Positions 40,020-52,485 are shown, counted from the stretch's first letter. The stretch: 64,000 bases of DNA from Linyphia triangularis (GCA_963978545.1 OZ021721.1:113803280-113867279), one strand, 5' to 3'. Made by a program: numbers and translations. Notes: generated by a model not told the origin, from the sequence alone.

Positions 40020-42145
40020 TAGTGCTGAACAAGTAAATAAAACGATAGGAGCAAATATTGAATGCGTCTTAAAATTTGGAGCTTTATTGTTTTTTGACGA
40101 GGTAAGTAATTTTTTGATTCTTCAGAACTTTTGAAATTGCATAGAGATAAATTTTGAGATATTCGACTTTGAAGTTAAAAAACATACATTAAATACCTAC
40201 ATTTTGTTTACTTCAAAAAATTATTAAAAATACTTTAAAATAAGATATAAATATAAATGTGGCATCATTTTAAAGAGAAAAATGCATATTTTGATAAACA
40301 ATAATAAACTCAAAATTAATAATCTGAAAAATTGTCATGTGTCGGACCCCCTAGTGCTGAACAAGTAAATAAAACGATAGGAGCAAATATTGAATGCGTC
40401 TTAAAATTTGGAGCTTTATTGTTTTTTGACGAGGTAAGTAATTTTTTGATTCTTCAGAACTTTTGAAATTGCATAGAGATAAATTTTGAGATATTCGACT
40501 TTGAAGTTAAAAAACATACATTAAATACCTACATTTTGTTTACTTCAAAAAATTATTAAAAATACTTTAAAATAAGATATAAATACAAATGTGGCATCAT
40601 TTTAAAGAGAAAAATGCATATTTTGATAAACAATAATAAACTCAAAATTAATAATCTGAAAAATTGTCATGTGCCGTACCCCCTAGTGCTGAACAAGTAA
40701 ATAAAACGATAGGAGCAAATATTGAATGCGTCTTAAAATTTGGAGCTTTATTGTTTTTTGACGAGGTAAGTAATTTTTTGATTCTTCAGAACTTTTGAAA
40801 TTGCATAGAGATAAATTTTGAGATATTCGACTTTGAAGTTAAAAAACATACATTAAATACCTACATTTTGTTTACTTCAAAAAATTATTAAAAATACTTT
40901 AAAATAAGATATAAATACAAATGTGGCATCATTTTAAAGAGAAAAATGCATATTTTGATAAACAATAATAAACTCAAAATTAATAATCTGAAAAATTGTC
41001 ATGTGCCGTACCCCCTAGTGCTGAACAAGTAAATAAAACGATAGGAGCAAATATTGAATGCGTCTTAAAATTTGGAGCTTTATTGTTTTTTGACGAGGTA
41101 AGTAATTTTTTGATTCTTCAGAACTTTTGAAATTGCATAGAGATAAATTTTGAGATATTCGACTTTGAAGTTAAAAAACATACATTAAATACCTACATTT
41201 TGTTTACTTCAAAAAATTATTAAAAATACTTTAAAATAAGATATAAATACAAATGTGGCATCATTTTAAAGAGAAAAATGCATATTTTGATAAACAATAA
41301 TAAACTCAAAATTAATAATCTGAAAAATTGTCATGTGCCGTACCCCCTAGTGCTGAACAAGTAAATAAAACGATAGGAGCAAATATTGAATGCGTCTTAA
41401 AATTTGGAGCTTTATTGTTTTTTGACGAGGTAAGTAATTTTTTGATTCTTCAGAACTTTTGAAATTGCATAGAGATAAATTTTGAGATATTCGACTTTGA
41501 AGTTAAAAAACATACATTAAATACCTACATTTTGTTTACTTCAAAAAATTATTAAAAATACTTTAAAATAAGATATAAATACAAATGTGGCATCATTTTA
41601 AAGAGAAAAATGCATATTTTGATAAACAATAATAAACTCAAAATTAATAATCTGAAAAATTGTCATGTGCCGTACCCCCTAGTGCTGAACAAGTAAATAA
41701 AACGATAGGAGCAAATATTGAATGCGTCTTAAAATTTGGAGCTTTATTGTTTTTTGACGAGGTAAGTAATTTTTTGATTCTTCAGAACTTTTGAAATTGC
41801 ATAGAGATAAATTTTGAGATATTCGACTTTGAAGTTAAAAAACATACATTAAATACCTACATTTTGTTTACTTCAAAAAATTATTAAAAATACTTTAAAA
41901 TAAGATATAAATACAAATGTGGCATCATTTTAAAGAGAAAAATGCATATTTTGATAAACAATAATAAACTCAAAATTAATAATCTGAAAAATTGTCATGT
42001 GCCGTACCCCCTAGTGCTGAACAAGTAAATAAAACGATAAGAGCAAATATTGAATGCTTCTTAAAATTTGGAGCTTTATTGTTTTTTGACGAGGTAAGTA
42101 ATTTTTTAATTCTTCAGAACTTTTGAAATTGCATAGAGATAAATA
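39822..42145. repeat. 332-bp tandem array, seven copies, built on a MITE end
   Basis: TTCGACTTTGAAGTTAAAAA recurs at about 39830, 40163, 40494, 40826, 41158, 41490 and 41822 (spacing 331-333). Each unit contains the right end of the MITE plus about 130 bp of its flank (AGTGCTGAACAAG to CATAGAGATAAA). Units 1-2 end GTCGGACCCCC; later units have GCCGTACCCCC. Non-coding. Confidence 0.93.
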
Positions 42146-42299
42146 CAATTAAGCGCTCCATAAAAATACCGCTTTAAAAGACTGTTTCCAAGTATGGAAT
42201 GCAATGCATTTAAAAAAAAAATAGGGTTCAAGAAACTCCTGATGTAGTGTTTTCAAAATGGAGGTAGCGTGTGGGTTCAGCTGTAACATAAATGTTGGT

Positions 42300-42560
42300 T
42301 CTAGTTGTTACATGTTACAAGTAAGAGGATAAAAGAAAGAAAGCAACATGAAACGGACAGTGAATCTGAAATGGACCAAATGTGTATAATATGCTGTGAC
42401 CTTTTATGAAGAGTAATCCGAATGAAATGTGGATTAAGTGCAATAATTGTGAAGGGTGAGCTCATGAAATGTGGATTAAGTGCAATAATTGTAAAGGGTG
42501 AGCTCATGAAGTCTTCATTCGTAGAGAATCATTATTTCTGTATCAGAATTGTGATTCTTA
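42300..42560 (+). pseudogene. Transposase C-terminal Zn-motif remnant with internal duplication
   Basis: One plus-strand frame reads NEMWIKCNNCEG-stop-AHE, then the same 14 codons again (42-bp duplication at 42424 and 42466), then VFIRRESLFLYQNCDS. A C-x2-C...AHE pattern with a preceding MCIICC in another frame is like the C-terminal zinc motif of some pogo/jerky-type transposases. TGA replaces a Trp codon. Decayed. Confidence 0.4.
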
Positions 42561-42662
42561 TGCCGTGATGTGGATAGCAATATTAAAAGCGATATTAGCG
42601 ATTAGCGATATAGTTGCTCACCCAAGTAGGTTAAAGTAAAGCATTTCTTCAAACGTATTTTA

Positions 42663-42846
42663 GCCGACCAAACGGTATAGTGGTTAGCGTGCTGGCTTCT
42701 AGACGGCGAGGTTGCGGGTTCGAGTCCCATGTAGGCATGGGTGTTTGTAAATGTATGTTGGTTTGTTAAAGGACGAAATGTTCGGCGCATTATAGCCCTC
42801 GTGTTGCTGACGGCGCCAGATAATCTGAATACAACCAACCAACCAA
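42663..42846 (+). repeat. tRNA-derived SINE, family 1
   Basis: Full-length; target-site duplication TCAAACGTATTTTA on both sides; three AACC units in the tail. Confidence 0.88.
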
Positions 42847-42946
42847 ATCAAACGTATTTTACTTCCAATTATCCATATGTATTATAAATGGGTGATAAAA
42901 GTATAGCATTCGGTTAAAAAAAATCTTTGATTTTTTTTTTTTTTGG

Positions 42947-43740
42947 GGGGGGGGGGGTGGCATTTCTTCACGTTTTGGAACACCCTGATTTCAAAAAAGT
43001 GATCTAGAAAAAATATATGTCTGCAGTGTGTCTGTGGTCAACATAACTCCCGTGGAAATTGACCTACGATGATCAAATTTGGTATGCGTTTCTGGTGGCC
43101 ATGTGACCTACCATTAAGGTTTTCGTCAAAATCGCGCATGTGCATATGGTAGCTTCCATTGAAAAAATCATGTTTTTCAATGTTTGCTAAAAAACGGTTC
43201 CAACGATTTTGATAGAAATCGCTGTTCTAATGCTTCTTAAGGTGTTTTAAACATCCTCACCTCTGAAATTCACGTAAAAATGCTTTAATGGCGTAAAAAG
43301 TTGAAAAACGAATGCCTTCAACACAGAGTACTCTTACCTTGAGCATACCTCATCAACGGTCGTTTTTTCTTCTCCCCTCAGTTTCACTTACAATAAAGGC
43401 CGACCAAATGGTATAGTGGTTAGCGTGCTAGCTTCTAGACCGCGAGGTTGCGGGTTCGAGTCCCGTGTTTGGCATGGGTGTTTGTAAATGTATGTTGGCT
43501 TGTTTAATGACGAATGTTTCGGCGCATTATAGCCCTCGTGTTGCTGACGGCGCCAGATAATCTGAAAACAACCAACCAACCACTTACAATAAAGGATAAT
43601 ATATGGATTATAGAAACGTACATCGCCCAAATTGTGATGTTGGCGATATTTTTTTTTAAAGACTTATACAAGAATTATCGCAAAAAATAATATCACCATA
43701 CTGGCCTGTAATTGAAAGTTGTACGATGTTCCACACCCAT
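42947..43740 (-). repeat. 'CATCGTAGGTCAAT' dispersed repeat, copy 2, split by a SINE
   Basis: Inverted relative to 7345-8100: ACGTTTTGGAACACC, ATAACTCCCG, ATTGACCTACGATG, GTCAAAATCGCGCATG, then after the SINE, ATTGAAAGTTGTACGATG. A G12 run lies at the left border. Confidence 0.6.
43400..43581 (+). repeat. tRNA-derived SINE, family 1, nested in a dispersed repeat
   Basis: Target-site duplication CACTTACAATAAAGG is exact on both sides. Head reads GACCAAATGG (one substitution). Confidence 0.9.
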
Positions 43741-44007
43741 AGTTTATTTTTAAACCGTGTTACAACATGACGTTATAAGTGTTACAACTTACCCCGTGAG
43801 CGGAATTAGTTGAAAAAATTTTCTTACATATGAAAACCATTTTTCTAAAAACTACTGGACTAAAATTATACTTAAATGTATCAGTAAAAAATAGAGAAAT
43901 CAGTCATCCTTCTAGTATTTGAACAATACCAAAATCAGCTGTACTTCAGAGGCTACCATTAAACATGCAAAAAGTGTTACTTTTAGACCCGTTCTCCCTT
44001 GTACACA

Positions 44008-44200
44008 TGACCAAACGGTATAGTGGTTAGCGTGCTAGCCTCTAGACCGCGAGGTTGCGGGTTCGAGTCCCGTGTTAGGCATGGGTGTTTGTAAATGTAT
44101 GTTGGCTTGTCTAAAGACGAATGTTTCGGCGCATTATAGCCCTCGTGTTGCTGACGGTGCCAGATAATCTGAAAACAACCAACCAACCAACCAACCAAGC
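44008..44200 (+). repeat. tRNA-derived SINE, family 1
   Basis: A few bases at the 5' tip are missing (starts at TGACCAAACGG). The tail has five AACC units, the longest here. A clear target-site duplication was not found. Confidence 0.82.
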
Positions 44201-44469
44201 CTTCAAATATTCTCTTACTAAACCTGTGGTCAAATGAAAAAAGTCTTTATAAATACCAACTGATTATTAATTTGCTGATAATTAGATTAAAGTGTTCTAA
44301 ATAAATAAAATTATTCTGTAACACTTTTTGTATTTATATGATAAAATGTAGAACTTTAAATCATATTTATTAAATTTATAGTGTTAGATAATGACTTGTA
44401 TTTAAAAAAAAAAACTGCTTTAACGATTTTGATCAAATCACTGAGCTCTTTTTTTTTTTTTTTTTTTTT

Positions 44470-45258
44470 TTGCCAAAATCACCAGGTTGGTGCACGTCTG
44501 TAATTTTCATAATATAATTGAAAGTTGTGCGGTGTATGACACCAATTTGAAATTTCATGCAGAAGAAAATAAAAGAACATTTTCATATTTATTCCTAAAT
44601 CATTTTCATACCTTTTTCTTTGATCTATGAAATTGAATCCAATTTTAAATAACTAAATGTAGTTTGTTGAGTCTAAAGCAATTTGGTGTATTTACTATTA
44701 CGCTGAGTTTAATAAATCTAAATTGTTGTCGATTATATGAGATAATATCATTTACAAGAAACAGGTATAAAAAATGGTCTGTTACTTTTCTTTTTCAATA
44801 AATTACTAACTAGAGAGGGCAAACATCACACAACTCTCAATTCACTATATTCACTATATAAATTAAAGACGTACGCAAACCTGGTGATTTTAGCAATTAT
44901 AGTTATACTGGCCAAAAAAAACATCTTCAATTTAGAGAAATTTGTGATATTTTGTCGATAATGATCGCCAAACTCGCCAACTTGGCGAGTTTGGTGATCA
45001 TTAGTGCATTAGACAGAAAACGTACACAATTTTCAGAAATATGTGATATTTTTGTCAATGATTATTACATTATTTCTATCGGGTAAGTAAAACAGAGGAG
45101 AAAGGTCGTTGATTAGGAATGCTCAAGGGAAGAAAACTATGTTAAAGAGGTTCGTTTTTCAACTTTTTTCACTTTTATCAAATTTTTTCGGGAATGAAAA
45201 TGTTTAGCAAACCTTATAAGGTATTACCACAACTAGTTTAATCAAAATCATTAGATAT

Positions 45259-45291
<33 letters not shown>

Positions 45292-45800
45292 AACATCTGC
45301 TTAAAAGTACAATTATTAATAGTAAATATCTTATGCGCATGCGCTTTTTTGACAGAAACTTTAATGACAGATCCCATCGACACCACTGAGCCGTATACAA
45401 AAGTTGAACATCGTAGGTCAATCGTTTCGGGAGTTATATTGGTCACAGATATACACAGATAATTTTTCTCGACAACTTTTTTCACTTTTATCGAATTTTT
45501 GCGAGAGTTTCGGGAGTGAAAATACTTAGAGCACCTTAAAAGGTATTACCGCAACTGTTTTGATCAAAATCGTTAGAGAAATTTTTTTAGCCGCTGCTTT
45601 AAAGCATAATTATTTAATAATAGCTACATTGTGCGCATGCTCTATTTAGACAGCAACCTCAATGACAAGTCCCATGGACACCACTGACCCGTATACAAAA
45701 GTTTAACATCGTAGGTCAATCCGTTCGGGAATTATATTGGACACACACGGACAATGTTTCTTGACCACTTTTTTAAACTCGGGACTTTCCAAAACGTGTA
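44470..45800 (+). repeat. 'CATCGTAGGTCAAT' dispersed repeat, copies 3 and 4 in tandem
   Basis: The block with AATCGTTAGA, GCGCATG(C), CATCGTAGGTCAAT and GGGA(G/A)TTATATTGG occurs at about 45180-45450 and again at 45480-45790. The upstream part (ATTGAAAGTTGTGCGGTG, 44517) matches the outer part of copies 1 and 2. A T32 run sits at about 45259-45290. The minus-strand open frame here (45204-45485) is an artefact. Confidence 0.55.
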
Positions 45801-45988
45801 GAAATGCAAATAAAAATCAAGTTTCCTGATATCTTTAATCCTAATATCGTTGATATAACTTATGAATAATTTTATAATCATATGAGGAGTTTGTGTTCAA
45901 AATGATTGAGATCCATTTTAAAAAGCTGATGATTGACTTTGGAGTATACATTAATATATCCTGATAAATATTACCAATTATTTATAAT

Positions 45989-47077
45989 TTTGAGCACTTA
46001 TTACCCTGGTTTTATAGCCCAAGGGTATTGCTTTCAATTGGTCAAAAGTGTGGTCCCGTGTCTGTCTCCACTTAATGTTTACACATGTGCAGGAAATGCA
46101 TTGTGTCGGCATTAGCCTGTTCCGCTGGTTTGAATAAAAATAGCCCCTTTCATTTTAAAAGGGTTTTAGAGGTGCAAGGTGCCTGATTCATTTTGAGCCA
46201 CGTACCTTCTGATCACATGCCTTAATGACTGCACCACCGAAGATCACTGAACTTTCTCTCAAGATGATAACGTATCTTATTTTTCAAAATTTAAGCGAAA
46301 GTTTTTTTGAAACATTTTTGTATAGCTATACGTAAGTAAATCTGGTTATCCTCTATTTCATATACAAAGCAAGTATTTTCTTTTTTTAGTACGCCATACT
46401 TATTTTTCATTATTACTTATTTTTAGTAAGTATTTGCATATTTTTGTACTCAAGTTAAAAATAGTAGGTACATATTACCCTGGGCCTTAAGCCCAAGGGT
46501 ATTGCTTTCAATGGTCAAAAGTGTGGTCCCGTGTCTGTCTCCACTTAATGTTTAGACATGTGCAGGAAATGCATTGTGTCGGCATTAGCCTGTTCCGCTG
46601 GTTTGAATAAAAATAGCCCCTTTCATTTTAAAATGGTTTTAGAGGTGCAAGGTGCCTGATTCATTTTGAGCCACGTACCTTCTGATCACATGCCTTAATG
46701 ACTGCACCACCGAAGATCACTGAACTTTCTCTCAAGATGATAACATATCTTATTTTTCAAAATTTAAGCGAAAGTTTTTTTGAAACATTTTTGTATAGCT
46801 ATACGTAAGTAAATCTGGTTATCCTCTATTTCATATATAAAGCAAGTATTTTCTTTTTTTAGTACGCCATACTTATTTTTCATTATTACTTATTTTTAGT
46901 AAGTATTTGCATATTTTTGTACTCAAGTTAAAAATAGTAGGTACATATTACCCTGGGCCTTAAGCCCAAGGGTATTGCTTTCAATGGTCAAAAGTGTGGT
47001 TCGGTGTCTGCCTCCACTTAATGTTTAGACTGCGCAGGAAATGCATTGTGTCGGCATTAGCCTGTTCCGCTGGCTTG
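45989..47077. repeat. 473-bp tandem repeat, 2.3 copies
   Basis: GCCCAAGGGTATTGCTTTCAA recurs at about 46017, 46490 and 46963. Copies 1 and 2 are nearly identical through GTGTCGGCATTAGCC and ATCTGGTTATCC. Copy 3 is cut short by a SINE fragment at 47078. Confidence 0.88.
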
Positions 47078-47132
47078 GTTGGTTGGTTGTATTCAGATTA
47101 TCTGGTGCCGTCAGCAACACGAGGGCTATAAT
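47078..47132 (-). repeat. 5'-truncated SINE, family 1
   Basis: Only the 3' end of the SINE (AGATTATCTGGTGCCGTCAG on plus) and its (GGTT)n tail remain. It forms the junction between the 473-bp array and the next repeat block. Confidence 0.7.
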
Positions 47133-47138
47133 GTAAAC

Positions 47139-48040
47139 GCCGATGTGTAAACGAAAATGTAATAAGAAAACAATTGTTTCGTATTTACTTGGTACAGTAC
47201 TCAACTTATAAGAACTTTGTAAGTCAAAATAATTATTTCGAATGACGTGTTTTATTGTAAAACCCGATGCAATTTAGAAATCTTTGATTTACCGAAAGAA
47301 AGTATCTCGTCAATTTAGAATATCACCTTCAAGTAAAGAAATCGTCAAAAACTACCTTGTTAACGTCATTTTTCCCTAAGAAAGTTACACACTTTCCATA
47401 AGTACCATGTATTTTTATCTTAAGAATATGTTACCTAACATGATTTATTTTATTCAATTATAAGTTATCAGGCACTAGCTGTATGGTCCGATGTGTAAAC
47501 GAAAATGTAATAAGAAAACAATTGTTTCGTATTTACTTGGTACAGTACTCAACTTATAAGAACTTTGTAAGTCAAAATAATTATTTCGAATGTAGTGTTT
47601 TATTGTAAAACCCGATGCAATTTAGAAATCTTTGATTTACCGAAAGAAAGTATCTCTTCAATTTAGAATATCACCTTCAAGTAAAGAATTAATCAATTTC
47701 TATAATGAGAATATGTTACCTAACACGATTAATTTTATTCGATTATAAGTTATAAGGGACAAGCTGTATGGACCGATTTGTAAACGTGAATGTAACAAGA
47801 AAACAATTGTTTTGTACTTACTTGGTACAGTAATCAACTTATACGAACTTTGTAAGTCAAAATAATTATTTTGAATGGAGATGTTTTATTGTAAAACCCA
47901 ATGCAATTTAGAAATCTTTGATTTACCGACAGAAAGAATCTCGTCAATTTAGAATATCACCTTCAAGTAAAGAAATCATCAAAAACTACCTTGTTAACGT
48001 CATTTTTCCCTAAGAAAGTTGCATACTTTCCATAAGTACC
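47139..48040. repeat. Irregular tandem repeat, three copies of about 290-350 bp
   Basis: CCGATGTGTAAACG starts copies at 47139 and 47489, and CCGATTTGTAAACG at 47773. All share TTTACTTGGTACAGTA, AATAATTATTT and GAATATCACCTTCAAG. Copy 2 lacks an internal segment (AAAACTACCTTGTTAACG) present in copies 1 and 3. Confidence 0.82.
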
Positions 48041-48208
48041 GTAAATAATGATCTTGATTACTAAATAGAGGAGTGACACTTAATTAAACCGTTTACTCCT
48101 TGGAGCTCGTTACGTCTAAAACCAGTTGTTAGCTTGTATAATTATACCTACCACGAAAAGAGACATATAGAAACTATTCAGGTTAATAGGTCTAATATAT
48201 CCGTTTCT

Positions 48209-48355
48209 TCAATTAGTTATTCTTTTCTTTGGGTCAAGTGGTTTCCCATCTTCATTTGTGTTTCCCACTGAATCCGGTTCAAAGTGTGGTTTTCCTGTGG
48301 CTTCCCAAAACTTTTCAAATGATCGATCTATTTTGCTACCGGAAGTCTCTGGATA
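48209..48355 (-). CDS. Possible terminal exon of an unrecognised gene
   Basis: On the minus strand a pyrimidine-rich tract ends in TCAAAAAG, followed by 48 open codons and TGA. The peptide is balanced and hydrophilic (RSFEKFWEATGKPHFEPDS, then NTNEDGKPLDPKKRITN), unlike the translated repeats around it, and not found elsewhere in the window. I do not recognise the family. If the frame is taken further up without splicing it starts MILLFLPTRYFLKS, which looks like intron. No poly(A) signal follows closely. It could also be a chance frame. Confidence 0.35.
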   Translation of the reverse strand, partial: YPETSGSKIDRSFEKFWEATGKPHFEPDSVGNTNEDGKPLDPKKRITN

Positions 48356-48879
48356 CTTTTTGACAGATTTAAGAAAATAACGAGTAGGCAAAAATAGCAA
48401 TATCATTTCACTTACATGTTACTTCAAGTATTCGCCCAGTTGCAGGTCGAAACCATTCTTAGTTATTTTTATTGACTTAGAAACAGGAGTAGTCTACAAC
48501 TGTGTTGATATAAATGCCTCAATTAAACACAAAAAAGTTTGGCTTTGCTTGAAGGGTTCTGAAGTTCAGAAATAAACTTAATTCAAACTCTAGATGCGGA
48601 ACGATGGAGCTACTATAACAATTGTTAATTGATACTAAATTGAAAGGTTATAAGAAAAAGAGAGAAAATCTTCATTAGTTGCATAAAAATATCTCATATG
48701 GTGAGTATAACATATCTGATAAAAGTGCTAATAAACAGTTGTATTCAATATCGCTGCATATTAATTTGTCTGATATTTGTAGAAAAGGAACTTAAAAAAA
48801 TATATATAAAATAAAGTTTTTTATTATAAATCTCTTATATACATTTCCAACTTTTATGTGCAATAGCAACTTATTTAAG

Positions 48880-49310
48880 AGATTTTGAACTCCGATCGAG
48901 ATTTCATAACATTTGACCATTGCGAAGGAAATCATCGATTCCAAGCCATTGGCTAACTTTTTTCTTCAAAAAACTTTATAGAATGACTTATCATCGATAG
49001 CGAGTCTATCTCCCAAGTTTCCACTCAATTGTATGACAGTAAGGAAGTTGACAAGTCCTAAAAGGAAATAGAAACTTGAGTAAAAGCGACTTTTTAGGAA
49101 CAGACCACTTAATTTTAGAGTGCCTTGTCATCGACAACAAGTCTATCTGTCAAGTTTCAGATCGATTGGATGACAGTAAGTGGGTTAATTAGTCCTATAA
49201 GGTGTCATTTGAAACGTATGTAAAAGGGGATCTTTCAGTGACAGACCCAAAATTTTTCGATGACAAGGCCTTGATTGGATAAAGGCAAAGGGTTAATTAG
49301 TCCTCAAAAG
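48880..49310. repeat. 'CTATCTGCCAAGTTTCA'-type dispersed repeat, three internal sub-units
   Basis: GAGTCTATCTCCCAAGTTTCC, AAGTCTATCTGTCAAGTTTCA and related phrases with GGATGACAGTAAGTGGGTTAA repeat roughly every 120 bp. It matches 17440-17620 and 53800-54160. Confidence 0.55.
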
Positions 49311-50029
49311 ATTTCCCACCGCAAAAAAGAGTTATTTAATTATTGAAAACTAAATAAAGGTAGTAGATTGAGTCTACTTATTTTGGCACTAGATCTGAGA
49401 GTGTAATCTGTTGAACATTTACGGTAGTGTCAAATTCCATAGTTGGTTTGGAGCAGTTGCACTTTTCCCACCATGTCTTCGTGGGGGAGGGAGTATTTTG
49501 GAATAAAAAAATTACATAGCAGATTACATACTAAATATTTTGCACGTTTACATTATTTGAAATTATTCTTCATTTTAATTTAATTTATTATCAAAAAATT
49601 GTATGTAAAATTATTATTGTCTTGAAGACTTGATTTGTTAAACTTATTAAACAAATTAAATTAATGTATCCAAATCCAAAAAACAGGCGATAAAGTTATA
49701 AATAACTTAAATAAACTTAGCTATTTTTACCATAAGAAAAATGATATAGTATCTTGGTCATGAAATATATGCTTTATTGATTTGATTTCAATCAAAGAGG
49801 ATATAAATATGGCTTAAAGTTATCAGGATCCCAAAAACCAACTAGACGTTGTAAAAAAAGTGCCAGAAAAAGTTATGTTTGCAGCCAAAGGGCCACGTTT
49901 AATTTCTTTGGTGGTATTTGTACACAATGAGCTAAATTGAGATTATTGGAAGGAACTCTCATAGGCAATCAGTACTTGAAATTTGAGATACAGCATTTAC
50001 TCTGCATTACTCAGCACTAACTTTCGTAG
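49311..50029. other. AT-rich stretch, nothing seen
   Basis: No gene, RNA gene or clear transposon recognised. Confidence 0.5.
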
Positions 50030-50208
50030 TTGGTTGGTTGTTTTCAGATTATCTGGTGCCGTCAGCAACACGAGGGCTATAAAGCGCCGAAGCATTCGTC
50101 ATTAGACAAGCCAACATACATTTACAAACACCCATGCCTAACACGGGACTCGAACCCGCAACCTCGCGGTCTAGAAGCTAGCACGCTAACCACTATTCCA
50201 TTCGGTCG
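50030..50208 (-). repeat. tRNA-derived SINE, family 1
   Basis: Full-length minus copy; ACTAACTTTCGTAG on both sides is its target-site duplication (one ACTA unit extra on the right). Confidence 0.87.
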
Positions 50209-50739
50209 GCACTAACTAACTTTCGTAGAACTGAGAAATTCCAGAAATAGTTCAAACATTATCCCATGGTTTCTTTGCTAAAATTGGTTTTCTAATATTT
50301 TCTTCTGGAATGCATTTAATGTCATTTTTTGTGACAAGTATAGATGCAACGTCAGCAGATTTTCTTGCTGTTTGAACTGTAGCTCCTTCACCTTGACTCA
50401 TTATTTTCTAAGCGACTAATCGTTTTACGTTACCTCCCGAAATACTTCCATGGACATTTTCTTTTATTAATAGCTCAAGTTTATTTCAACCAATAGCTCC
50501 AGCTTTCTTTAACTAATAGCTCCAGAACTTAAAACATAAGTTTGTTTTTAAATTCGGAGGTTGGGCCATTATAAATTCCTCTGTTGGCTGAAAATTTCTA
50601 GTTAAGTCTAATTCCGTGATTTTATCATAAAGGATATTAAAAAAAAGTGAATATTGAATTTTTATCCTTAGTCTGGAGTAATCAGAGATTGCGCAAGTTT
50701 TGCACTTTCCCTTAAAAGATGGAGCTGCAGAAAAAATGC

Positions 50740-51640
50740 AAATGCAGCCTTCATGTATGTCCCTTAATATAAAATTTTGAAACATTTTTTTTGTTTTAAT
50801 TTTTACAGTGATAGCTAATAATTTAAATTGATTATATTTAAAGAAAAATTTTAGTTCTTTTGATCAAAAACAGGGTAACACTGAATTCATGATGGCTGAT
50901 CTTCAACTGCTTTGATCTGACTCTCAGAAGAAATATTCAAAAATGCTTATATTTTATATTTGAATTGAATTCAAGCATATCAATGATACTACTTCAAAAA
51001 AAATGTAAGTATTAACAGTATTTTATTACAATTTTTAAAAAATTTTACATTAATTTTGACTTTTAACCAAAAAAAATTACTAAACTTCATTATTTAACTA
51101 TTTTAAAATATCTATCACTTGACATCACGTGGAGGACAGAATAAAAATTGTTATAAAAAATTTCAAGATACAAATAAAGTTTTGAAATTTTACAGGTAAG
51201 ATGGTTTATTATTAATTGAAAGGGAAAATGTAAAATTATACAGATAGCTGAAATTGAAGAAATATCAAAATTTTTGTCACGGGGAGGAGGGTGACATATT
51301 TTTTAGTAAAACAAAAACTAATTTAATAGTCAAAACTAATGTAAAAGTTTCTAAAAATCATACTAAAATACAATTATTACTTACATTTTTCAAAGGAGTA
51401 TCACTGATGTGATCTAATTCAATTCAAATACAAAATATAAGCTTTTTAAAGCACTCCTGTGAGAGTCACTTCAAAACAGTTGAAGATCAGCCATCTTGAA
51501 TTCAGTGTTGCCAGATTTTTGATCAATAAAACTAAAAAATTTCTTCAAAATTTTAGCTATCACTGTAATAAGTTTTTTCAAAGAAAAAATGTTTAAAAAT
51601 TTCATATTAAAAGGGCTCCTTTCATGGAATGCCCGAGTAG
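50740..51640. mobile_element. Fold-back element with arms of about 280 bp
   Basis: The left arm ACACTGAATTCATGATGGCTG and TTTGAATTGAATTCAAGC returns inverted at 51375-51530 (GCCATCTTGAATTCAGTGTT; GATCTAATTCAATTCAAATAC). The centre is 300-350 bp of AT-rich DNA. Diverged arms suggest an old element. Superfamily unknown. Confidence 0.6.
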
Positions 51641-51845
51641 TAGATGTGATAGGTGGATCAATTGCTTTTTCTTCCGCATGGAATATATTCCAGTTTTCAT
51701 GCTGACATTTAGGACACATTAGGGAGTAGGAAAGGCTAGCTCTATTACAGTTGATAAGAAGGACATCTGCCTTACAGTCCCGATCGATATGGAGAAATAA
51801 ATAATGGTTTTTCTCAGTGTGACCTTTGTGAAGCTTTTGCGTCAT
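51471..51845 (-). pseudogene. Open frame of unknown origin next to the fold-back arm
   Basis: A 124-codon frame whose C-terminal part lies in the right arm, so its end is repeat. The outer part has MCPKCQHENWNIFHAEEK, a possible half zinc site. A decayed element-encoded protein is possible. No splice or family support. Confidence 0.25.
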
Positions 51846-52485
51846 TAACCCCTAAACAAATAACCTACCCATCATTGAATTACCTGTACTCTCCCGTTAT
51901 CAACGACGGGTGGCGAATGGTCTCTCAATGGCTAGACTGCTTAAACTGCTGACACTGTGCAAAGCTGCCATTCCAATTAATGCATGATAATGACCATCCA
52001 ATCAACTTAACAGTCGGCGCTCCCTCCAATGGCAACGTGTAAATCAGCCTTTAGAAGTTTAAACAGTACTTATTTTTGAACGCTATGTATACAAGTTGAA
52101 TCCACTCGAATAATTCGCTTAGGAAACTTTAACAAATTCTTTGACTCCTCCAGAGTGAGTGCCAAGGTCAGGGTAGCTCAATACAATTCTGAGTTAAATA
52201 AAAAAAGTTCTTTATTTGGCTTTACACAATAATTTTTATATTCTTTACTTCTTTAAAAGCTTCAGTTACAGAAACAATATGTAAATATAGTGAATTTTAA
52301 CTATATTGTGGAAGTTTGCATATTTTTAACATTGAAAAATAGAGTTATAAGAAAGAACGGAGGGGTAAAAATATATTTTGTGATGATTTTGACATGTTTA
52401 TTTAAAAAAATTGTGTATTTTGAAACAATGCACAAGATTCCACATGGACAATCTTCCAAGAACTACTGTTTCCGACATTGCACAT
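51846..52485. other. No gene seen
   Basis: Mixed-composition sequence; no recognised feature. Confidence 0.45.

Noticed and set aside
39352..43805. One large pogo-like element enclosing the satellite and the Zn-motif remnant
   Set aside because: The proposed ends share only a few bases and could not be paired convincingly by eye; noted as weak only.
45259..45290. Lys-rich 'KKKKK' proteins over T-runs (also 576-809, 58747-59004, 63106-63288)
   Set aside because: Reverse translation of homopolymer T runs, not coding.
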